This document shows positions 37,201 through 49,200 of a DNA stretch of 64,000 bases, in pieces. The notes beneath the pieces are model-generated. The model was not told the origin of the DNA, did no database searches, and worked only from the letters and a program-made list of their open reading frames with translations. The stretch comes from Micrasema longulum (taxonomy: Eukaryota; Arthropoda; Insecta; Trichoptera; Brachycentridae): assembly GCA_022494885.1 (NCBI GenBank), contig JAGVSM010000828.1, positions 34,997 to 98,996 on the forward strand, read 5' to 3'. A program made the position numbers and the translations under genes. How positions within the stretch are numbered: the stretch's first letter is position 1; each line of letters begins with the position of its first letter.

Positions 37201-40200
37201 ATGCACGGATTTTGTCATTCATACCTGTGGGATCAAATTTTTATACATTTTTAGGGCCATTTTCAATGAGTTGCAAATAACTCACTATTAAAAAATGGGA
37301 ATCAAGTTGAGATAGAGTGGGATTTGAACCACGGACCTTTGAGCCGTGAGTCCGAGACACTAGCCACGTAACCACAACCCAATTCATTCATTCATTTTTA
37401 AAGCATTTAGCCTACTTTTATCCTTATCTTTCCAAGCCCATACTTTTCTTCCACGGATATGGGTCAGCACAAGGATTCTTTTGTGAACTGCTAATTTCGC
37501 CTGCCACGACAAAACCTTATTTGCCACAGTTGACTTTAATGGGCCGTTTTCGCACCACAGCAAAAATCAACCCAGCACGATAAAATAACATAAGGTAGAT
37601 TGATTTTTATCGTATTATAATTATTTTGTTTATTTAATGACGGTAATTTATATTTATACTTACGCACCCACACACACGCACCCTCTCCCTCATTCATTCC
37701 CACACGCACATGTACCGTCTCCCTCATTCATTCACGCATACACACATTCACATACACATGAATACAAACGTCACACACATACAATTACGCAAACTCTTTT
37801 CTTATATATTATGTGGCATTAGATTTACAGTGGATTTTTGAAATTGGCTCTAGCATTGTTAATATTTTTCTACTTATTTTGTTCATGTAATAGCTGTAAA
37901 AATCCCAAATAAAATAAAATAAAATAAAATAAATGCATTAACCATTACACTATGACGCCGGCCAATCTCCACTCGATTTTCTTCTGCAAAATGTTTAACT
38001 GGGAGTAGAAACTAAATAAATAATACGAACCCACCGTAATTTTACCGTGCCGTGTGGATTTGGACGATACATGTGAAATTGGCCGTAGATTGAGTTTCTC
38101 TACTGACAGTGTCTTGGAGAAACAGCATTTTAATTTCAATAAATAATCAAGTACCTACGTTCTTTAGTAATGACCACTTTTTTTAAATGCAAAACTAAAA
38201 TATCTACCTAATTACGTACCTAATCTTGATTTTAGTGCATCGTTCACCCTTGTACCGGTTCTCATAATCATTTTCTGTGTTCCATCACCAGAAGATATTA
38301 CTCGTCAATTTGATTCATTAGTCAACATTTCACTCCGTTACCTGATTTATTTCAATAGGTCACGGAGGCTTAACTTTTCATGGCGAATTCGCTGAATCGT
38401 GTCCATAGATCTTTATTTGTAAGCCAGTATAGATGCTTTCTGGTTGACGAACGACCGTCATGATGGAACAATGCTTATTTCCGTGTCTGCAATGGTATCT
38501 AATCACTCTAACTGCTTTGGGCAGATAACGGAACCATAAAGACGAATTCTTAACCAGACTTCCCTCCATTTACACGATCCTCCGTTTAACAGAACGTCAC
38601 GTAAATTTAAAACACACTATTTTTCTGTTTGTTGGAAAATGAGATAAAAATGTACAAAAACGTTGTTTTACTTTGACGTAAGCATTTTTTTTTTTCAAAA
38701 AACTAATGTAAAAAATATTAACATTGCTCCTAAAGGTATCTGAAAATTCATGCTATCAATTTATGAAAAAAATATTCCTATGCAATGTAGAGATACGTAA
38801 TGAACATTACACACTGACACGTTTATTCCCCGGCAACGTAACAGTTCAATTTAACGAGTAGACAAGAACATAACCTGCTAACGAAAAGCGGACGGTAGCT
38901 AAAAACGAATTTCATTCAGTTTTGTAAAAGGTTGGAATTATTTGAAGAAAGGAAAGGAACGCGGAAATGGACCTACCTTTGATACGATGAGGATGTTCTT
39001 CAATTTTGGGCACTGGATGTTGAAATTCACTATACATTATGTTACGATTTATGATAACCTTTACGATGCGCGACAAATCCAAAAATTTGTATGTAATCTT
39101 TAGTAATGTCAAAAATGTTGTTTGTTATGTTCCAAATCGAAAATCTTCTAATTTTGTATTTCTTCTATCTTGATGTAAAATAGGTACCATAAGGATGGGT
39201 CAAGTGAAGGATGGGAAAGAAAGGTAATCGACCAGGAAAAATATATACATAAATGCCGTATACTGAACATAACCTATTTGACAAAAACAGTTTTGTTTCA
39301 ATGCTTGAATAAAGTTTTCACTTATTATTTTCGGGTTTAAAAACGATCACATACAAAACGGCTCGTACGTGGCGTCGCATCATTTTGACGTCACAGGTCA
39401 TGCTCGCTGAATTAACTTCTAACAAATATTACGTATGGCACGGTATCGTAGTGCCTGCAGTGAACCCGAATATTAAGTGAGTACCTATCGGTGAACCAAG
39501 TAAAACATACGAATATCGTTTATGTTAGTAGTCACACTAGAGTGTTCAATTTGGAAACGTTCGGTCACTCACATATAAGACAAGGTTTATTAAAGATTTT
39601 AATGGACCGAACGTGTCGTTTGTATATTGTTTTGCCCATAGGACGCGTCTCGTTTTCAGGTAATTCAAAACATACGTATTTTCTCTGTAGAAATTTTACA
39701 AAACGCCGCGCCACACGGAAAAAATAATAATACCGCTCCCATCGAAATATAATTTGAAAATGTTAGTAAAAAAAACGTGAAGGGGCCATGCTGTTATTTC
39801 GTAAAAAATATTTATACTTTCGTGCAAATTTGTAATTTCGTATACAAAGAGGGAGCTTGCAATGCAACGCATCTCCGAACATTATGTCACATTGCTTCTT
39901 ACATAACGTTACATTTATTTTTTATCTAAATACACGATGTAATCATGTCATACCTTACCTACCGATGATAATAATTTAATAAACTTAGAGCAACAATCTT
40001 CTCGTGTAAAACATTATGCCATATCTAATCTTGATTTTAAATCTTGACATAAATCACGAACAATCAGAATATCAAATAAACTTGTTTTTTATTCATAAAA
40101 ATTGCGGTGAAAATGAGGAATCTACAAAATGAAAAAGTTTTTTTTTATTATTTTTATTTGAACCGGGTTGTGGTCACGTGACTGACGTCACGAACTTCTG

Positions 40201-43200
40201 GATCAGAGGTCCAATATTCGAACCTCGCTCTATTACTATTTGATTCCCATTTTCTTAGAGTTAAGGCTGTAGTCGGGTAAAACGAACGCAAAATTAGAAA
40301 ATCATACGATTTTGCCATTTTAAAACGAATGTTTTTTTTTAATCGTGCAGTAATAAAAAAATTAAAAAAACATAAATTAGATTAAAACAATATTTTTTTA
40401 GAGGTATTTATGTTAAAAAATATACTTAAAAGTTTTATGTAACTAAAATCAAATTACTTCTAGACCGGCAGATTACGCCATTTCAAATTTAGACTAAGCT
40501 TAGGTATTTGGGATCTCAATAAAGACTAAGTATTGAACAAAAATTTGATGTAATAATTAAAAAAAATAACATAAAAGTGGTTGCGGCAAAATCTTATTTT
40601 TTTGTTTTTGAAAAGAAATATAAGAATTTTAAATCACATAAATTTTTATGACATCTTTCTTTATTTCTACTTAAAATTATGCCTTCGGTAATACTTAAAA
40701 AAAATATATTGAAATACTTTTGTTGAAACCTTTTTTAATAGAATTGTATTCTTTTTTTTTTTTAAAGAAGTTAATTCTGGTTGTAATAATCCATTTAAAA
40801 CAATATCTTATTGACTTTTTATAACCGTCAGACCTGCCCTAATTGTTATCGATTTTGCCATTTTAAAACGAATGTTTTTACAGTAATCGCGCAATAATAA
40901 AAAAAATTAAATGATATATTAGATAAAAACAATCTTTTTTATAGGTATTTCCATTAAAAAATATACTTGAAAGTTTTATATAACTATAATATAATTACTT
41001 TTAGACCGACAGATTACGCCATTTCAAATTTAGACTAAGCTTAGGTATCTGGGATCTCAGTAAAGCCTAAGTATTGAACTAAAATTTGTTATAACTCGTT
41101 GAAAATGGCTCATCGATTTTTTTTGGTAAAGCACAGCGCAAATATTTGTTTTTTTAGATAATTTTAATGGCGTGTCACCTTAAAGGCAAATATATATATG
41201 TTTAAAGATATATTTATTTATTTGTTGTAGTTTTGTTACTCTAAGTTTTATATTTTAACTTTTCACTAAATTTTCGGGGCAAAAAATACGTTCCTAAACT
41301 CCTGAACGAGTGTTATGTTTTATGGTGATAATCCTGATTATGACTAATCCTAACAAATTCACAGGCACAGGGCTGGTTGTGTCACTATAAGATGTCTCTT
41401 TATATTTAATCAATACTACTTGGTGAATTATGTTGTGATTATAAAAAAACAAAATCATTTGTGTCTTTTGAAAATTTCGATTGAGGTAATGATTTTTCCT
41501 TCCTAGATGAACACGTTTCCCTTGGAGCCGTCCGGCTGCACGCGCACGCCCACGCCCGGGCGCGGCGCTCCCCCGTGCCGGGCGCCCTCGTGCGGGTCGC
41601 CACCGTGCACTCGGCCCTGCACGGCCCGCTGGGGATCCGCCTGCGGCGCGCCCCCGCCCTACTGGACCCGCACTTCCTGCTCGTGCGACGCTGGGCCAAC
41701 CGCACGGAGCCGCTGGTCGGCCCCGTGCAGGACGGTGCGTGCCACTACAGAGGAGACACGGCGGCGTTATCGTTCTGCGGAGGAGTGGTAAGCGATCAAA
41801 ATCCTCATAACATATTTAAATATTAAGTGCATATTAATGTATGTTAGGAAAACCAGACAATAACGTGTTTTAACTCTTTAACAAATGTGCTAAAAAATCC
41901 CTCAGCAAACGGTGCTGTAACGTCGTGTTACGTTTAGCAAAATACGAGATATTTTGAAATAAATTAATACATATAGCCGCCGTTTAGCTAAAAGTCACCA
42001 ATCCAAAAAACACAATTTTGAGAAATCACGATTTGAATGTTCAGAGACCAAGGAAAAGGCATATTTTTGTGTTTTGGGGGTTTTATACATACCATATAAT
42101 GCATGAACGCCTTTCAATGAATTCCAGTCGTAACTTTTTTCCTTCTGTTACATTTTTAAATATCTAGAAGGTTTTTAATGAGGAAAGGTGGCTAAAATTT
42201 GGTTACGTGACTTTTGCTAGTTTATAATCTGGACAATGCAAGCTACGAGAGTTAATGAAGGAAATATTAGAAATTATGATTATGTTGTTGTGGTTTTAAA
42301 GTTAAAATTATTTTTTATTTAAAGACATTGAAAATGAATATTGTAAAAAACAAATAATTCGGATTTAAGCAACTTTTTTCTAACTATCTTAACTTGGTGA
42401 CGTTTGCCTATTAAAGAACGTAATTTTACGCTTCAAATGGCATATTTAACTCAAAGCTGTAATTTTTGGGGTTATTGGCTTTTGCTTGAACGTCTGCACT
42501 GTTTAATAATCTATTTTGCATAATTTATAAAAAATAATCAAATAATGTAGGCCTGTTATGGCAAAATACGCCACATTATTTTTTTAATTAAGATTAATGC
42601 ATATAATATTTTCAAGTCTTGTATTCTACGTAGAATCCAAAGTATAAGTCGTGTAGGTATTTTTTTATGTGAACTTGTGTATTATCAATTATGATTTATT
42701 GTTTTCATTTTTTATTTCATATTTATTTCAGTAAATTTAAAAAAAATTGTAATAAAAATAAAATAAAGAATAGTGTATAACTGTATTAATATGATTAAAA
42801 TTAATTTTCACTTCAATTAACTTCTTTTTTTTAAAACTCCTGTAATGGTTTTTAAGACAAGCGCCGTGGCGCAGTTGGTTAGACGGCTTACTGCGAAACT
42901 GGCGTCGCGGATTCGATTCCCGCCAGTTGCAAGAAAGAAATCCAAGAAAGATTTTTTCTCAATTGGTCTGGGTGTTGTGGTGAAATTTTCACTGCTGCTT
43001 TCCATACCCTCTCTTTTCTACCTGCTGTCAAGCCTTTGAAATAAAGTTAGTTTATTTAGTTAAAGCTTTTAGAGTTATTCCTTTTTTAAAAAAAGCAATA
43101 ACTGTACCTCTCAAATATAAATTATTTCCATCTCAAAAAAATATCTTAAACTATCGTTTGCATTAAAAATATGCTGAGTGTCTTATATTAGAATATCTAG

Positions 43201-46200
43201 GAAGCGCATAAATTTGTTCAATCAGTTGATTACATAAACATTGCTTTTAAACTCAATTTGAACCGAATAAATCTGTTTTTATCCTTGTATCTGATCGTTT
43301 CGTTTTGTTTCAGAGAGGAATAATTTCATACAACAATAGTTTGTACACTGTCCATCCAATGCCAAAAAGATTTTCCGCACAAAGCGATCATCATCACGTC
43401 ATCATTCGCAGGTCAACTAGAAACACAAATAATGACGCGGATTTGCATAATGTAAATTCAGGGAATAAGAACAAATCCCCGCTGAGTATTTTAGAAAACA
43501 ATAAATTGCTGCAGGAAAACGTTAGAAAGATTCACAAATGGAGCAAATATAGACGGAAATCGCAAGCAGATCCGATAGAAGATAAAAGTGGCGATAACCA
43601 AATGATACGAGAAGATAGTGTAGCAAATACGACTAATCATATACGAAATGATATGTTTATAACTAATTTTCAATTGAATGGATCTCCGACTATCGGGAAA
43701 AGAAGCAAGAGGTCATTGGTTCCAGCAATTTTCGTCGAAACAGCTGTGTTTGTTGATAGAGACCTACACAAGCATATGGTGCTAAATTATCCTAAGGACA
43801 CGGAACGCGAGTTGGTAAGATTCGTTTTGGCAATGATCAACGCTGTCCAACTTTTATACCACGACCCAACTCTGGGACAGACCGTAAACTTCGTGCTGAA
43901 AAGGCTGGAAATTCTGCACGAAGACCCAGCGGCTCTCAAACGGCCGCATGACATTGACAGGTTTCTGAGTAACTTTTGCGCTTGGCAAAGGCTTGAAAAT
44001 CCGACTGGAGATAACGACCCATTACATTGGGACCATGCCCTTATTCTGACGGGCCTTGATCTTTATGTTGTTAGCAAACATGGAAAAGTTAGCAGTCAAG
44101 TTGTTGGTAAGATATTTTCTAAATCAACTTATTAATTAACCAGAAAATTTCCTAATCTTGTTGACATAACCGTTTCATCGATCATTATCTAATAGTTTAT
44201 TATTTTAGGCTTGGCACCAGTAGCGGGAATGTGTACGGTGACCAGTAGCTGTACAGTTAATGAAGGAAGACATTTTGAAAGCGTCTACGTAGTAGCTCAT
44301 GAAATTGGTCACAAGTAAGACTTTAAAACGATTCTTAGTAGGTACTTAGGCAAAGGTCGTGCAAGATGGATACGGTGGCAAAACGGGCAACTACCTACTT
44401 ATCATATCTGACTGTTAACGCAAAAGTGAGACAAAACATTAGCATGTATTGTTAGCTTATGCTACTCCCATCGTGGACAAATCAGTCTGCCACGGTGGGC
44501 AACAAAAGTAAACGTGCATAGGTTATGCAAATTATCATATTTTAAAATTCAAAATCAGGTGATATGCTGTTTTATTGCGATGTCTGTGATACTTAATGTA
44601 CATCAATTTATACCCTTGGTTTGTGTGTTAACTGTAATGTATATAATTTATTAAGAAAGTCTAACATTTTGCGAAATTTCGTTTACGGACTGCAATTTGA
44701 TGTGCAGGGCCAGACAGCTACAGCCGAAAATTCAAATAAACACATGATTTAATACCTTATATTACAGAGTACGATAGCTGAAGCGATCAAAGCCAAAAAG
44801 AGTTCCATCAATGGGGCTTCCTAAAAATAAGGAATAAGTGTACCTACCCTTCAGCACCTTAAAGCGTCTTGTCAAGTCTTGATACTGGTTATACTTTTGT
44901 AACAGTTATACGAATGATTAGGATACAAATAATTTGTCTTACTCATTTTGCTTGACTAGGCTACCCGTTATGCCTACACCCTACGGGCAAAACGGATGTT
45001 TTCCAATGGTTTTTTTTTCAGTATTACACATTACTTGAACATGTTAATTCCTAGTTTTTCTCATTATATGTCAATTTTAGTCATTGAAAAGGCGTTGTTA
45101 ATATGTTTTAATTGTTTTTACTAAGCGATCCTTCTTGCACGACCTTCCCCTAAGTATTTACATATCTTGTATAAATCTTGTAAGATTCTAAGGCAAAATT
45201 TGTGTCATTAGCTTGGGTATGCGACACGATGGCCCTTTGGCAGAAAATGAATGCGATCCAAGTAGTTACATCATGTCTCCAACACTTGGAAGTGGAAAAA
45301 TTACCTGGTCACCCTGCAGTAGACGATATCTGCAGAACTTCTTAGAGTGAGTAACCACTTATGATACTTATTTTGAATTATATTGAAATTTCAACTGAAA
45401 ACAGATCAAATTCTTTGTATTTTACTTCTCTAGGCTACAAAACATTTTCCTGGTTAGGTATTTTGCTAACCTCTCCACTTATTAATTTTAATAGGAGAAG
45501 TTCGGGTAACCCCGGACTGCGGGCAACTCCGGATATTTAAATATTTACGAAACCGACCGCAGTACACAGATAAAATCTTACCGTTAGAGTATAAAATAAT
45601 CCAAGTTGTGTTCCGAGCACCGAATGAGTTAGAAACTAGTATGGATTTTGTTTTTCTCGAAAAATCTTCATTGTTCCTGTCGAACTTTATTGAAGGTTAA
45701 TAATTATAACTAGTTAGCTAACGTAGGTACTTGATTTTTATTTGAATTTAAGGAAATTTAATGTATTTATCGTTCGTAATATGAGAGATGTGGCTAAATA
45801 TGACCGGATAATAGAACACTATAGATTTATATGTTGTGTTATCCAGATGTTTATTAAAATTTATGTTTTTGTAATAATTTTAACAACAACAAACCATCAC
45901 GCCGTTTCCCCGTAAGGGTAGGCAGAAAGGATAGAACGCCACACCACTCTATCTTTTCATACAGATCTCGCTTCATCTACATTCATACATCTTCTCATGC
46001 ACGCGCGCCGATTATTCCAACTTTTGACATGTCCATCTTCAAGTATTTTTGAATTTGGTCATGCCATGTCTTTCTCGGTCTTCCTCTATTTCTGCATCCA
46101 TCAACATTCGCATTGTAAATGTTCTTAGCCGTTCTTTCGCTGTCCATTCGTTCTACATGTCCAAACCAGCGCAGAGCTCCTTTCTTAATTTTGTCGATAA

Positions 46201-49200
46201 TGCTTGTCTCAGCCTTACATAATGTACGGATCTTAAAATTTGTGCATCTATCGTACATAGTTTTTCCAGAGATCGCATTTCGACAGGATACCGCCTACTT
46301 TCATCTCTGTTTTTGCAAGTCCACACTACGCTCCCATACATCAGGGTCGGGACCAGGACTCCGTTGTGAACAGCTAGTTTTGCCTGTTGTGACAATCATT
46401 TATTTGCATTTTTATTTGTAATTATTTTTATTTTTGGTATTCTTTAATAATATGCATGCTTCCACTTTCCATTATGTTGTATCCCAAGTCAACACAGGGC
46501 TCTTAGCCCCATAAGAGTTAAATATACTTTTTTTGCGTAATGTGTATATTTCTGTGAATAAATTAATCATTTTGGCGCCTTTGGACATGATTTTATGTTT
46601 TGAATTTAGCATAATTGTTTTACTTTATTAAAAATGATTTATCAATTAGCTTATTTATTAAAATTATTTCTATTTCCTAATTTCAGGGCAAATTGAAAGA
46701 ATGTGATTAAAGGGGCTTCAAGCTTTTTTTTAAAAGTGAAGTGAAAAAGTTTTTTTTTTTTGTATTTCCATGGCTACTTGAACTTCCCCTAAACAAAATT
46801 ATTAATAAAAACTTTTACAGCGATCCCAATCTGAATTATAATATAATAATACGGATAAGTACAAAATAAATTAAGCAATAATAATAATAATAGAAAATCT
46901 AGAAACCAAAAAAGCATGTTGCAATGCAAATAAAAAGTAACTCAGCTTAACAAAGAAAGAGAAAAAAAAAACATAACGCATTTTTAGTTACGTAGAAAAC
47001 ATTTTATTTATTTATTTGACTAATTGTAGTCTGCATTACTTAACGGGCTGTTTAACCCATTATGTAATGCAAACTGTAAATATACGTTAGACGTTATTGA
47101 ATAGAAAGCAGATAGCTGCTAAACTGCCGATATGTACAGAAAAATAGATCCATGTTATCCGCAGAAGGAAGCCGTATTCAGCAAGCGAATTGCCCTAATA
47201 ATGGGTGAATTCTGACTTGCATTTGTACGGCTTCTGGGTGTGTAAAACACTGCATAAGTTCTCACTCTAGTATAACTATTAGGAATATACAAACTGATAT
47301 CTTTCAGTATAATTTGATTATACAGGGGGTTCTTTAAACCCTGTCACATCCGAAACCACGATGATCGGTATGGGCAAGAAAACATATTAGCATATTAAAA
47401 AAAATATTTAGAACAAAGAAAAATTTTAAAAATAAAATATCTAATAAAACAAATGGTTGCTTACTTCTGCAGGGAAGAAGTGAGGGGAGCGCGGAGCAGT
47501 ATCAGACTCCCCTCTTCCCCCTTTTCTTTTCCCCCCTGCAGAAGTAAGCAACCATTTGCTTTTTTGGATATTTTTAAATTTTATTCGTTCTAAAAAAATA
47601 CTTTAATGTGCCAACATGTCTTCATGCTCATACTGACCATCGTGGTTTCGGATTTGACAGGGTTGAAACAACATCCTGTATATACTTTTAGAAATCAGCT
47701 TACCAATAGAAATGTTTCCTGAGAAAAATTTGACGACGAGATTTGAGGGTGTTGTAATCCAGCATCCCTGCTAAAAATAATGATGAATACAAGAATGGAG
47801 AATTATTAACCAAAATTATCCAAAATACGCATTGTACCTTTTTAACCTTTAAATTTATAGCCAGGTATATTACATGAGAGTACCCACAGGACCAAAATCA
47901 GTTAAATCTTACAATATATATAAATGTACAGAATATGTATTTTTATTTATTTTAGTACTCAACAGTCAAGATGTCTCCTGGACCACGGTAGTTCAGCTGG
48001 AAAATTGGACCACAGTGCTGAAGGCCTTCTACCAGGAGAACGATTTGGTGCCGATCAGCAATGTTAGTATCAACATATTGTACCTTCTAATGAGGAACAT
48101 CAGCCCCATGGGAAATGTGATACAATAATGTTTTCTTGCGCGCAGTAAAAATTTAATAAATTTTACGGTAAAGTTTCCTGAAAACATACGAAAAAAAATA
48201 TTAATAAAAACGAACTACTTTGAACGACGTCACTGGTTCATATAAATCAACCAATGATAAAATAGTTATAGAAGACTTCCAGTTTGCTTGCCGTCAACGG
48301 GCTAATGGGCAGGACTGACTCTGACGTCACGCGCGGAGTTACTTCCGAAATACAAAACTTCAAAAAATGATATAGCTGATAATACGATTTATAATGATTA
48401 TTTTTTTAATTTTCAAACCGCGCATAAGAAAAAATCATTGTATTCAATTTGCCGTAAAGCTGAAGTTCCTCATTGGACTTCTTCGAGCCAACCAAAAAAA
48501 AGTTAAATCCAATTTTTAGATTACAACAGAAATGGAATAATGAAAGTCTAGGCATTTACAGGGCTTATATGACCTGCAATTGGCTGGTCCAAGTTGCCAC
48601 ATTACTGTGTTAATTTCACCATTCCGCCAATGTTTGAACATCCGCATTTCCTCAACTCTTCCATCTGTTGACTTGTAAGTAATTGTTACAGGCGCCATGG
48701 CGGCAAACTGTGAAACTGGCGTCGCGGGTTCGATTCCCGCCAGTTGCAAGAGAAAAATCAAAGAAAGATTTTTTCTCAATTGGTCTGGGTGTTGTGGTGT
48801 ATTTTTCATTACCTCCTTCCATATCCCCTCTATCCCACCTGCTGACAATCCTCTAAATAGAAGCTTAGCGGGTTATTCCTTAAAAAAAAAAAAAAAAACA
48901 TAATGCCTACCTACTAACAATCTTTTCAATGTGACTGGATTGAATTGTAGTAAATAACTTTTAAATAAGCAGTGCTAAATGATAATTGGCCGATTTATCT
49001 TTTGGTGACTTATATGCAGGGCGTTGGAGACAAGAAATTCAAAAATAATGATAACAATAATCTGATGTTATCAAATTTATAAAATTACGATTACAATAAT
49101 GGACATAAGCTTTCGTTTTTCTACCATTTGTGTTTGCAATATGGTTATGAGAAAGAATTACAATATCCAACAAAGGCCCTCCATATAATTTTGCCAAACT

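Noticed and set aside
41507..41791. ATG at the start of the GC-rich exon opening a 94-codon frame
   Set aside because: The ADAMTS prodomain motif (CHYRGDTAALSFCGG) lies in another frame; the ATG frame is an out-of-frame shadow created by GC-rich sequence.
47874..48128. 84-codon + frame (MRVPTGPKSVK...)
   Set aside because: It overlaps the exon 47956-48062 in a different frame; the conserved CLLD...LPG...QQC is read in the exon frame.
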